NCBI GenBank assembly: GCA_028023455.1
Contig: JAQFVV010000063.1
Span: forward strand, 2,723,081 to 2,787,080
DNA: 64,000 nucleotides
Reading direction: 5' to 3'
From: Epiperipatus broadwayi
Taxonomy: Eukaryota; Onychophora; Udeonychophora; Euonychophora; Peripatidae
This document shows, one piece after another, positions 11,929 to 23,519 of the stretch (position 1 is its first letter; each line of letters begins with the position of its first letter). The notes beneath the pieces were generated by a model. That model was given only the letters and a program-made list of their open reading frames with translations. It was not told the DNA's origin and did no database searches. Position numbers and translations under genes: made by a program.

Positions 11929-13510
11929 TTATTTAATCATAACAGTGTGTATGTTTAGCATGCTTTCTACTACTGAGTAGTCATAAAGGTACAATTGATT
12001 GTAAGAAAGGATTGTGATGTTAATAAGAATAAATTGTAAATAAGCTTGTTCAGAAGAGCCATTTTTTGAAAGAGAAATACAGGATACTTTTTTTGTTATG
12101 CCAGGTCTCCTTGACTTTACTTTGGCATTATTATGTTCAGAACAGATGATGTTGGCAAATGTAGGTTCAAAGCTGTGTTTGAGTTTGAATTCATGCTCAT
12201 AGAAAATGGATTTGTTTTCAGAGTGCATTTTGGCTCAATTATATAGGTACCTGGGTTGTGCAATGCAAGTAAATAAATTGGCATGTGATTTACCACAATA
12301 AACTGTATGGTAGTTAGTATTGCTGCATCTAATTTTGTATAACACTTGGGATTTGAGCTCAGATGGCAGTTTGTCTTTGGCATTATTAATCAAATGATTC
12401 AATACAAAAGGCATGCAAGGCCAACTTAGTGATTAACAGCACTTATTTTAGTAATCCAATGGTGTGGAAGTGATATCCAGAGTTCATTATAAGCTTGAAT
12501 ACGTGGATGTATAATTTTAGAGTAAAAGTTTTTGACAGGTTGTAAGAGTTACAACTTTATATTCTATGTTGTGTAAATCTGCGATACATGTTTTAATATT
12601 GTTTTCTCTCTGATTCTAGCTTACATGGATTATGGTTCCTGTACAAAAATGCCTTGAGACAGGCTAACTTATGAGATTTCGTTGTTAAAGATTTTGATTG
12701 TATAATGCCTCACACATGAATAGGTTTCACTAACGTTTTGTACTTTAACTGGGTAATTTCCCACTGAATATATAAGTCTAAGAAGTTGATGTCTTTTAGA
12801 TTATTTTCATTCTCAATTGTCCACATTAAAGAAGATATTTGCATAAGATTCTGCTGTATTCTTTGGATTTATGCCTCTAGTTCACATATTGTACATATAG
12901 GAAGAATGCAATTTGCTTAAAGTGTTTCAGTAAGATGTCTTCTTTGAATTTATGAAATACAATATCATTCATGGAAAGACCCATGGCATACCCATCTTCA
13001 ATTTTATAATATATGTTGTTAGATAAGCAATAATATCTTCATGGATCCAATTTAGGCACTCAATGTTGAAATCAGTTTTTGTGCATTGTACTCAGCTTTA
13101 TCCAAAACATCTTTAACAACTTAAATAGATATTTTAGGTTGGATGGAAGTGTATAGCTCAGTTATGTCAAAAGATGCCAGATGATATTGCTTATTGATAT
13201 GTATATTTTTAATTTTTTCATCACATTTAAAACAGGATTTAACAGTAAATCTTCCAAAGCTGAATAGATCCATGTACCATTGGCTAATCATTTTTGTACC
13301 TTTGTAGTAATAGGCTTCCCTGAAGTCAATTATTAAATGTAGGGAGTGTTCAATTTTGTGTAATTTTATATTGGTAAATATTCTGGGTGGAGTTACAGCT
13401 GATGGATAGATATTATAATATTCACACTGTGAATGTCTAATTACAAAGCTTGTGAAGGATTTGGGGTTAAATTTATCTTTTATTTCTTTCTATATTATAT
13501 GAATCCATTA
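11929..13510 (-). pseudogene. Penelope-like element RT/GIY-YIG relic, left copy
   Basis: Read on the minus strand, this is a decayed Penelope-like reverse transcriptase with its C-terminal endonuclease. RT landmarks in order are LIIDFREAYYYKGTKMISQ (about 13350-13290), SFDITELYTSIQ (motif A, about 13165), INFLDLYIQWEITQL (about 12775) and the connector INNAKDKLPSELKSQ (about 12385-12340). The GIY-YIG-like segment VLYKIRCSNTNYHTVYCGKS follows at 12340-12280, with Y..YCGKS replacing GIY...YIGK(T/S). The tail continues to about 11929. The YxDD region is too degraded to call in this copy. Stops and frameshifts throughout make it non-functional. Confidence 0.82.
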
Positions 13511-14329
13511 GTTTGAATTTTAACTTGATAATTTGTGTGTTCATTTGTGCAGAAAAATTATGTTTTGACACTAAAATAAACTAATTTCCGTTATCTTCTT
13601 TAATACAAATAATGTTGATTTTAAAAAAAATATTGCTTAGTGGGCTCAATATTTTTAAATAACTCCCTATTTCTCATCCTGACTAGTTTACAATGTGCTA
13701 TCTGCACTATTTTACCAATAATCTATTTTTTTGATTGTAATTGTATATTGTTTCAACATCAGTGGCAAGCTCTTTCATTAATATTCTACCTACAAAATAT
13801 TCTCCATAATCTAGAATTTTCTTTATGTTGTCAGAGGGGTTATATATCATTAAATTTACATTGTTGCATGTGATAACAGGAACTAATTTTATTTCTTCTT
13901 GTTGTTTTTTGCAAGAAAACTTTTTTTTTCTTTGGAAATTCTGCATTTATCCTGAATATGTAATATGAAATGTGTAATGGCACACAACCCACCTGACAGC
14001 ATAAAGATAAAGAAAATTTTATATTTTGGACCATGTTTTGTAGGCAGAATATAAAAACACCCAATAAGAGAGCTTGCCACACATTGAAACAAAATAGAAT
14101 GACTATCAACAAAGATAAGAGATTATTGATAAAATAGTGTGGATACCAGTCCTTAAATAAGTCAGGATGAAAAAGAGGGTGTGGTTTAAAAATATTGAGT
14201 CAACTAAGCAATATTTTCTTGAAAACAACATTATTTATATTGGAGAAGATAAAGGGGAATTGGTTTGTTTTACTGCCAAAACAGTATTTTTGTGCAAAAG
14301 TGAACACACAAAATAAGAAGTTAAAATTC

Positions 14330-15985
14330 AAACTAATGGATTTATACAATATGTCCCCTCACCCTTAAAGTTTTTAATAATGCATTCATGAATTGCAAAT
14401 ATTATAACATCTATCCATTAGCAGCAATCCTGCCCAGAATATTTGCCAATATAAAACTACACAAAATTGAACACTCCCTACATTTAATGATTGAATTTAG
14501 GGGAGCTTATTACTACAAAGCTTCAAAAATGATTAGCCAATCGCTTGTTTGATATATTTGGTTTTGGAAGATTTACTGTTAAATCATTTTTTAAATGCAT
14601 TGAAAAAATTAAAAATATATAACTTGATAAGCAAGATTGTCATGAGTCTTTGGACATAACTGAGCTGTATGGTTCCATCCCACATAAATTATCTATTCAG
14701 ATTGTTAAAGATTCTTTAGATAAAGCTGAGTACAATGTGCAACAAACTGAATTCATCATTGAATGTCTAAATTGGATCCATGAAGATATTATTGCCTTAT
14801 CTAACAAGGTATATTATAAAATGAAAGAATGAGAAGTGCCTTCCCATGAATGCCATAATATCAAGCATCATACTAAATACATTTGAAGATAATATCAAAA
14901 AATTTTAAGCAAATCCCATCCTTGTTATATATATATGATACATGGATAATGTCCTTATTTATGCTCTGTAGGTGCAAATCAAAGAAATACAACAGGAGCT
15001 TACACACATGTCTTAATTAATGTGGACATTTGAGAACGAAGCTAATCTAAAAGGTATCAAGTTTTTAGACTTATATATTAAGTGTGATATCACCCAATTA
15101 AACACCAAAATGTTAGTGAAATCTATTCATGTGTGAGCATTATATTATCGAAATCTTTAACACCAAAAGCTCATAAGTTAGTCAGTCTCAAGACATTTTT
15201 CTAAGGAATCATAATATCTGTAAGATCAGATAGAAATAATAATATTGAAACATATATCACAGGTTTACACAACATAGGATACAAATACATAATTCTTATC
15301 TAAACTGTCAAAAACTTTTACCCTAAAATTAGACATCCACTTACTCAAGCTGATAATAAATTTTGGATGTCACTTCCATATATACCCAGGTGTTACCCAT
15401 CAGTTTAATAAAGTCTGTATTGTTAATCACCAAGTTGTCCTTTGTATCCCTCCTGTATTGAATCATATTATTAACAATGCCAAAGACAAACAGTCTTCTG
15501 AGCTCAAATCCTAAGTGGTATATAAAATTAGATGTGGCAATACTAACTGCCATGCAGTTTATTTCAATGACTCACATGCCAACTTATCTACCTGCATAAA
15601 ACAACACAGATAATCAAGTCAAAGTGTAATCTGAAACCAAATCCATTTTCTTAGAGCATAAATCCAAACTCAGTCACAGCTTTGAACCTACATCTGCCAA
15701 GATCATCTGCTGTGAAGGTAATGATGCCATATATAAAGTCAAGGTGGATTGGTATATCATCAAGGACAGACATGCTATCAACAAAAAAAATCCCATGTCT
15801 CACTTTCAAAAAAAGGACTCATCTGAACAAAAATTTATTTACAATTCAAATATCATGCAAATTCTCTATTTTGGTTCTTTTTTAAAAAACATCACAAGCC
15901 CCTTTTACAATCAGTTCTGTTTATGACTATTCAGTACTCAAAGGCATGAAAAGTATACCATGTTATTATGATTAAATAAAGCTAT
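14330..15985 (+). pseudogene. Penelope-like element RT/GIY-YIG relic, right copy
   Basis: This is the plus-strand partner of the left copy. Landmarks are LMIEFRGAYYYKASKMISQ (about 14485-14545), LDITELYGSIPHKLSIQIVK (14651-14710), then a helix rich in I/L to 14830. YMDNVLIYAL lies at about 14939-14968 and is the RT catalytic YxDD with the second Asp changed to Asn. KGIKFLDLYIKCDITQLNTK follows at about 15050, INNAKDKQSSELKS at 15470-15512, and the eroded GIY-YIG stretch VVYKIRCGNTNCHAVY at 15516-15563. Multiple stops are present. Against the left copy it keeps the catalytic-loop region better but has a worse endonuclease. Confidence 0.82.
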
Positions 15986-15990
15986 TCTCT

Positions 15991-16603
15991 GGATATTTTG
16001 TACTATTTATTTTTTTTAAGTACATTTTCAGAGAAAAGGTTTATCGAGTTTTTGAAATTGATAAAAGTATGTTAGAAATCAATTCCAAACTTTAGCCTAA
16101 ACAATCAAATGATCAGAGTTTCTAAGTTAAATAAGAACATCTAATAAAGAAATAATTGGATGAATTAATCATTTAGAAGGTCACACGATTTTCAAACACC
16201 AAAAGTTATAATAATAATAATAAGCTTTTATTCAGAGAATTTTAGGTTTTGAATCTACCACTTGACTATTATAGTACACTGGTCAATATTTTTTTGTTGT
16301 TGTTGTTGTTTCTCAGTGAAAGAATGCCTAAAAAACCTTTTCCCTACTATTGCATATTTACATCTTTTAATATATTTTTTAATCTTTTTACTTATACATA
16401 AATGCGTCCATATGTATGTTCATTGATAGATGTAAAAAAAAAAAAAAAACGAAAGTTATTATTATTCAGCTATCAAACTAAAAATTTGAAATATGAAGAC
16501 AAAATCTATATGATAAGCAAGATGTAAGCAGAAGTGAGAAAAAAATGTTAGACAGAGAATGAGGTATAATATATATCACCTATACATTACATATTTTTAT
16601 GTA
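15991..16603. other. AT-rich, nothing recognised apart from short microsatellites
   Basis: Contains (TAA)n at about 16208-16222, (TTG)n at about 16293-16312, and an A run near 16434-16449. No gene. Confidence 0.6.
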
Positions 16604-17150
16604 GTATATAACATTTGAATTTACATATATTGACACAGGTATATAATAAGCCGTATTTCAGTTATTACATAATAGAGATGTCTGCCCATCCCTTGTATAT
16701 GTATTAACTGGATTATGTCCTGTACATGAGGGGTCAGATTGACTTGAGGTTGACATGGGTGTGATGGAATCTTGGCCTCAGGGTGGTCTTTGAGTGTTCC
16801 ATATCAGATTTTCAATTGGATGGATGGTTGAAGAGTTAGAGTGTGGAGTGGATTGAAGCCTGTCCATTAAAGTATGAAGATTGGCTATCTTAATATATAT
16901 CTGAGCACTTATTGCATATATGTGTAGAGATGGTATAATCTGGACCAACTGATGATTGCTGGTTTAGCATGAAATACGTATATTGGTGATTATTTATCTT
17001 TTCGACATATATGTGTTCGAGTGCATCAGTAACATGAGATAGAGTGGTGAGCTGTGGGTGGTGTGAAAGTCTGTATTCACATACCCTATATATTACATAT
17101 ATTGATACAGGATATATAATAAGCCTGTATTTCAGTCATTATATAACATT
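16604..17150 (+). repeat. ~480-bp repeat unit with a partial second unit
   Basis: The stretch 16607-16675 (ACATATATTGACACAGGTAT, ATAATAAGCCGTATTTCAGT) recurs at 17088-17150, about 480 bp later. The locus therefore holds 1.1 tandem units of a ~480-bp sequence. A diverged reverse-complement copy of the same unit lies at 33659-34095. The unit is richer in GC than its surroundings and has no long frame. It may be a satellite monomer or an element with short direct terminal repeats. Confidence 0.72.
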
Positions 17151-18432
17151 TTGAAAATGAAAAATAAATTTTGGAAGCTTAAAAATGTGCTGAATAAGAA
17201 ATGAGGAGAGTGTTTTATATACATAAGTAAAATTATAAAGTTGTGAGAGAAAGAAAGAGCAAATAAATTAAAACTTTAAAAAAAAAAAAAACTCGTGTCA
17301 TCCCTTAAAAAGAATGTAAAATAAAAACACAAATAGATAAATAAATGCTAGCAACATCAGTGATGAAACATTTATTGATGATTAACGTCTTAAATCATTA
17401 AATGGCTTCACAACCAATCACATGTGAAGACTAGAGATAATTATCTCGGACTTTTAATCACATTAATTGTAAGCAATCTTGCCATGTTACAATTCATTAC
17501 GAGTTATCATGATGATATGCTAATATAAAAATTAAAAAGCTAAATATACGGCTCAGAAGTACTTAGAAAAAAAAAAAAGCAAACATAAATAAAGCTTCTT
17601 ATAAAATTAGATGAAATTTCATTTCACAATCTCCACTATAATTAAATATTAATAGTTTAATTTATTCAAAAGTTGTAGGTTTTTTCCACTTTCGCAATTA
17701 ATTTTCCATAATCTTTAAAACATTAATAAAGTTTAATTTAGTCTAATGAATATCTGAAATGCTTTTATTTAATTGTTTAAAAACATCAATATTTTTTATT
17801 CTAAAACTGAAGAAATGCAAAACTAATTATATTAAGCAAAAAAAAAAATTATAATAAATTTAAATTAACTTTCAAACGATTTAAAATTATTAATACATAA
17901 TTCAAAGGTTATTGTTTTATTATAATAAACACATTCTGAAAACTATACAAATATGATCGTGAATATTCGTTAAACTATAATGATAAAACAATGATTACTT
18001 GCTAAAATAAAAATATTTGGAAAACATTGCTTGCTTTAAAGCAAATTATGAAGAGTAATTGTGAAGAACAAAGAAGATTTATGAAAATGGAAAAGCATAA
18101 TGAATGCAAATGCGGTAGCTTCATGTATTTTCATGAATCAATAGTATAATAAGAAAAAGACGATTTCGCAAAAAGCTACAGAATATTATATAAAGTTTAA
18201 ATTTTTTTTTTAATCCATTGAAAAATAAAAAGTCTTGCATAAAAATACTAATTTTAAGGTCGAAACAGGTTATATATATATGTAACTTGGAATATAAACT
18301 GTTTTGAATAAGGCCGTGTGACCATACCTAAAATTGGAAGAAAAATTTAGAATGAATGATCGCGTTTTGTTTTCATCCACTGTATCTGATTTCTGACAGT
18401 GAAGGATATTGTGCTAAAATATTATAGCATAT
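17151..18432. other. AT-rich, nothing recognised
   Basis: No coding or repeat identity found. Base composition is extremely A/T-rich with many short A and T runs. Confidence 0.55.
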
Positions 18433-19557
18433 TTAAGTTAGGAGGTTACCTTGCTGTACTATATATATATTTAAAGGTTTTGAGTTTTAAAAAAAAATTT
18501 AAAAAAATATAGAAAAGTGGTCTGAAGTAACATGAGACAATTTTTAAGTGTCTCATAATCTTCATGATACAGCGTGAAGAAAAAAATATCCACACTCTGG
18601 CTGTAGAATTTATTTTGATTAAATTTTAAAAAAGACACATCATTTTTTGACATAATCACCCTAGTTTTTCAACAGACTTTGCCCAACTATCAACATATTT
18701 TATTAAAAAATGTTTTGGGCTGACCTGAAAACCATGAATGTACTGTTGTCTTCAATTCTTCATCAGATATGATTCATTGGCCTTATATAGATTTTTTCAA
18801 AAAACTAAACAGATGATAGTCTGATGTGCAAGATTAAGATTATAAGGAGGCAGATCCAGCAACTCAAAATGAAATTTTGGAGCGTGTCAATAGTTTAGTC
18901 AGGGATATGCAGACATGCCTTCACAACAATACAATGCTTTTGGATAGCAGTTCTTTGTGTTTTGTCTAAATTTTAGGCTTCTGCTCTTCAATGAGATTTG
19001 ACTATAATAAGAATATAACATGATCACCATTCATTATGCTTACACAATTGATTACCCTGGCTTGCACTGAGTAGTGATTATTTTATGAAGAGTTTTGCTT
19101 ATAATAAGAACAGTTGATTAGGAACATTTTTTCTGATAATATTTCTATACTGATTGATGAGACTCTCAGAAAATTGTAATTCAACTTTTCAGGTGATGGT
19201 TAAAACTTGTGCAATCTTGCTTGAACTTTTCTATCCATTCATATATATTTCTTTGTGACAAACCTCTTTCTCCAAACTGCACACAAATATTTGATAAATT
19301 TTGACACCAGCCATACTCTCAAAAACAAAAAATAAATTCCTGTAGGCTGTGTACAAATCTCAAATAAGACAGCCATTGTTTGTTTCATCACAATCACATT
19401 GAACTGACATATGTTCAAAATGGTGGTGAAGAGTCTGTGTGGAAAGCAATGATATGACAGTGCAGCTTTTAGAAGTTTTAATATAACAAGAATGCAGATA
19501 ATTTTTGATTCACCTAAATATATATTATATAGTCAGAGGGGTAAACTCCTAATTTAA
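18433..19557 (-). mobile_element. mariner-family DNA transposon relic with TIRs
   Basis: The ends are terminal inverted repeats: TTAAGTTAGGAGGTTACC (from 18433) against the complement of GGTAAACTCCTAATTTAA (ending 19557). The ~1.12 kb length is slightly below the usual ~1.3 kb of a mariner. The minus-strand interior encodes the transposase relic described separately. The insertion would be at TA, but decay hides a clear target duplication. Confidence 0.75.
18640..19330 (-). pseudogene. mariner transposase relic (DD34D type)
   Basis: On the minus strand, pieces in several frames match the mariner transposase order. There is an N-terminal HTH-like part (GERGLSQRNIYEWIEKFKQD, about 19290-19225). 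The catalytic-core end is FELLDLPPYNLNLAHQ (about 18870-18820), a decayed FELLDHPPYSPDLAPSDY. The tail has VFRSAQNIF (about 18730) and DSWAKSVEKLG-stop-LCQK (about 18690-18655), matching RWAKCVEKLGDYVEK. The third catalytic Asp of PDLAPSD is lost (NLAHQ), and there are at least five stops. Transposase would bind the element TIRs and cut and paste at TA, but this copy cannot. Confidence 0.8.
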
Positions 19558-20986
19558 ATAAGCTATGCTATTTTAGTGCAACGCCCTCTAATGTCAGAGC
19601 TTTGATGCAGTGCATGAAACATATTTGTTCATTGAATTCAACAAAGATTGCTATTGCAGCATCATTCAAATCAGCTTATATTGTGATTCTTATGACTTGT
19701 GAGAGTCAAACAGTTTTTGTTTTCAAACATGATTCTAATATAAAACAAAAAATTTCATCAAGAAAAACTGTAATTGGCATTATAGAAACTATTTTGCAAG
19801 TTATTATAAAAATATAAAAAAACGATAGATAACAATTTAACATTTATTGATGCAATAATTTTTAGCACATGCTTTATTGAACTTTTATATCATTATATTT
19901 AGTTTCAATTTAGTATTAATTACTTATATATATATTAGATTTGTACAAAATAATATAACTATAGAGTATCACGTAATACATTATTTATGCATGTATCGTG
20001 TACGTATCATTTATTTTTAAAACAATCAATAATTCAGACTTTTATTATTTTAATTAATAACGAAAGTGAACCTAAATGAATTAAATATATCATTTTAAAA
20101 AAATATTGATGAATAAAATCCATTCATCAAATGAATTAATCTTTATTTTAATTTGAATAACCATATTTAATTTATAAATAGTTATGACTGAAGCAATTTT
20201 TTTATTTATCTTGCGTTTAATTAAATATTTATATTTTTATCAATATTTACACATTTGAAATGCAATTACACTAGTAACAAAAAAAAAAAAAAAACATTTT
20301 CTTTTATTCATTAAAATATATTTCTTTTTTTTATCTTTTAATAAAGTTTGCACTGACAGCAGTTCGTTTAATGTTTATTATTAAAAAATATTTATTTTAT
20401 TAGTATATGCCCATATATGTTTCAGTTATTTGAGGATTATTATAAAAAGTTTATATACTTATTAATGTATGCATCTATATATATATTATTCTTTATATTT
20501 AAAATTTGCAAACATCCAATAAACAACTGCATTTCTATTTGTAATTTTTTAAAATCAAATTTTTTATTTATACATATACATACAGTATATGTAGACCATG
20601 TGATGTTTTTGGCTCATTCTTTTAAATTATTGACAAAATAATTACATTGTTTCAATTTAAAAAATCTTTAAATTATCATATTATGAATTTTAAGATTAAA
20701 ATTTACATAATACAGTCTTGATTTCAAAATGACAATTAAAAAATGATAAACATTTATTAAGTCTATTGGATGAATTATAATAAATTATTAATATTAATTA
20801 ACCACTATGGTAATACTTTATTTAATTGGTATATTACAAAAGATGCTAAAATAAATAAATAAATAACATATTATGAATGTTTTTTTAATCTAAGTTTTGA
20901 TTTTCATGACAAAAAAAAAAGAGCGTTACAATTCTAAAGTTGAGATGTTAGAATAAGTTCATATATACTTCAATATAAATGATTTT
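19558..20986. other. AT-rich, nothing recognised
   Basis: No gene. A 71-codon open stretch at 19602-19817 has no recognisable motif and is within chance expectation. An A run lies at about 20279-20295. Confidence 0.55.
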
Positions 20987-21173
20987 GTATTACAGTCAAT
21001 TATCAGCCTTTCACGCTAATTGTGCATATGCTTTGCGAGTTTTAATAATAAATGAATACTTTCTTCCTGCATAAATACTATATCTTGTATTGGTGAGAAA
21101 GTATTCATTTATTATTAACACTCGCAAAGTGTATGCACAATTAGCATGAAAGGCTGATAATTGACTGTAGTAC
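20987..21173. mobile_element. hairpin MITE, ~74-bp arms
   Basis: Left arm 20991-21064 (TACAGTCAATTATCAGCCTT, TCACGCTAATTGTGCATATG) is the near-perfect reverse complement of 21096-21169, with a 31-bp loop. The arm sequence (AGCCTnTnAnGCTAATTGnG, AATAAATGAATAC) is shared with the arms of the next hairpin at 21230-21620, so they are two members of one family sitting side by side. Confidence 0.88.
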
Positions 21174-21229
21174 AATTGTTTACATACGCTATAAACATTT
21201 ATTTTTATAACGTCTTGCGTATGATTATT

Positions 21230-21620
21230 ATTACAATAGAATGACAGCCTGTTAAGCTAATTGCGCAGACGCTGTGAGGATGTTATTATTAATAAATGAA
21301 TACCTTCGAACGACCACATGATATAGTATTTGTATAAGAGTAAAAAGGAATCCTCTTACTCCTACGACTCAAATGTTTATAAATGAGCAAATCTGAAGTA
21401 GTTGTAACGAAGGCGTGACTACATAATAGTCAATTTAAATTACTATATATACTTCAGATTTGCTCATTTATAAACATTTGAGTCGTAGGAGTAAGAGGAT
21501 TCCTTTTTACTCTTATACAAATACTATATCATGTGGTCATTCGAAGGTATTCATTTATTAATAATAACATCCTCACAGCATCTGCGCAATTAGCTTAACA
21601 GGCTGTCATTCTATTGTAAT
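21230..21620. mobile_element. hairpin MITE, 171-bp nearly perfect arms
   Basis: Left arm 21230-21400 and right arm 21450-21620 are reverse complements with about two mismatches in 171 bp, around a 49-bp loop. The outer ~65 bp resemble the arms of the preceding hairpin. The motif TACATACGCTATA occurs on both sides (21181-21193 and 21621-21633), though the left one is 36 bp from the arm. There is no coding. The very high arm identity implies recent origin or arm-to-arm gene conversion. Confidence 0.92.
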
Positions 21621-21759
21621 TACATACGCTATATAAAATAAATGCTTATTTACATAAATGATTTTGCTGAAATGAAATTGCTATTGTTGGCATTCAGTTG
21701 AGATATTTTCTTAATTAAAAAAAATTATAAAATTATGTATTTTCAGGTGTAGTTTTCTT

Positions 21760-22505
21760 AATTTTAAAAAATCTGAAGAAATCAGTATATTCAAATAGAC
21801 AGCAAGATCAAAGTATTTTAGTCCTATCTCCGTGTGTTTGATGGATTTAGTCCTTGAAAATCCATTTTGACAACATTTGCAAACTTATTTCAAGAATATT
21901 TTTTGAGGAATTAAAGACTTGATTTTTTGCAAAATTTATTAAGATTCATTATATTTTAACACAATAATTGTGTAATTATCAAAAATCATAATTATAGACA
22001 ATGATATTTTATTTTATATGTACATGTTTAATTTTTAAAAATAGAATATAAGAAATGATTATGGTCATTACTATGCCCATATCTTGTAAAACTGTACACT
22101 AAATATCATTACTGACACTATATTGGAATCTTTAGAAAAAATTTAAAAATTATAAAGCAATTTTAGTACTTTCAAACAGGAATTTGATCAACTTAACTGA
22201 TTAATATTTATTTATTCATGTCTTAAAAATAAATTTCAGTCAACAAAGATTTTATTGAGTTTCTGAAATCATTCATTTAGACTGTTTTCCTGTTAACTGT
22301 TGAATCATAAAAACATCCTTTATTCTTATTACAAACTCATTTTTTCAATATTTGCAAAGTTCAAATATGATTTTTTAGAATGTTTTTTATTTGTAAGTGT
22401 ATATTTCTACCATATTAAGTTCATTTTATTGAATTCTGATATAGAGTAATGGATTAATATTAAAATCAAAATTTGAAAAATTATAAAAAGTATCATCCAC
22501 ATAAA
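21760..22505 (+). repeat. dispersed repeat family R, copy 1
   Basis: Shared landmarks with the other copies, in order: GCAAAATTTATTAAGATTCA; ATGTTTAATTTTTAAAAATAG; CAATATTTGCAAAGTTCAAA; a TTTGTAAGTGTATATTTCTA block; ACCATATTAAGTTCATTTTATT; a GAATTCTGATATAGAGTAATGG block. No frame is conserved. The class is unknown. Confidence 0.65.
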
Positions 22506-23519
22506 ATGAATCTGTTACACTGTAGAAGAGTAACATGCAATGATAAGTTATCACTGATTTTTAAATGTTATTTATTGCCTGATCATTGTATTTTTTGCTT
22601 AGTTATGCTACATGCTTTTAGATAGTGAACTTTATATATACCTGTTTCTTACATAAATAATTTTCTATTAAATGGTACATTTGAACTGCAAATAATTTGT
22701 ATTATTTCAAACATTTTAAAAGTTATTTTTAAAAGTTATAGTGTTATAATAGTGGGAATTTAAAAAAAAAAATTTAAACAATATTTTGAAAAGCACTTGC
22801 TTTAAGATTTTAAAGATTTCTTTGTTCTCACTTGCTTTAAGATTTTAACTTTCACCTTTATTTTAAATCATTACTATTTATCAGTATGTAATAAATTTGA
22901 CCTCATCTGATAGAAAAATGTTTAAAAATTAAATAAATTTTAAAAAATCACATTTGATTTTCAGAATTATTTTAAAATTAGATTTTAATCAAGAGAAAAC
23001 ACTGTTTAATAATAAAATTTCAGGTGGAGCAGATTCAATTTGCAAAATGAATGAAATCCTTTTTTGTTTCACATTTGTTTTAAAATGCACTTAGACAAAT
23101 ATGTTTTATATTTAAAAATAAAACATTTCTTTAGAACATAAACATATAATAATACATATTTTTAATTTCTAATAATTATCATCACACAATTTCTATGCAA
23201 AAATAATCATAAACTTTCCGAAAAATCATGTTTTAGTCATTCATAATATTTTCTCAAAGTAATAATGCAAAGTTATCCCAAAGTTTAAGACTGCCAAAAA
23301 TACAATGAGTGCTCATCATTGTATACCTATTCATACTTTGAAATTCATGATTTTTTGATTGTCGTGACATTTTAAAATATTTTTTTGAAATTAAAATATT
23401 AGAAAAAAATACATGAATTTTAAAGTTTAAAAAAAAAAAGGTTGGCAAAATTTCTCATAGAGAAAAAACACAAATTAACACAATGGTTGCTAGTCATGGT
23501 TAAAAACATGATGATTTGG
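22506..23519. other. AT-rich, nothing recognised
   Basis: No gene or clear repeat. TTCACTTGCTTTAAGATTTTAA-like words repeat locally near 22795-22850. Confidence 0.5.

Larger units (their letters stand above)
11920..15990. repeat. ~2 kb imperfect inverted repeat made of two PLE copies
   Basis: Left arm 11920-13870 and right arm 13970-15990 are reverse complements with moderate divergence around a ~100-bp centre. Anchor points are GTTTCAACATCAGTGGCAAGC (13750) with GCTTGCCACACATTGAAAC (14070), TGCTTAGTGGGCTCAATATT (13635) with AATATTGAGTCAACTAAGCA (14195), and TTTAGCATGCTTTC (11955) with GGCATGAAAAG (15942). The two arms are the PLE relics described below, arranged head to head (5' ends facing). 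Confidence 0.85.
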
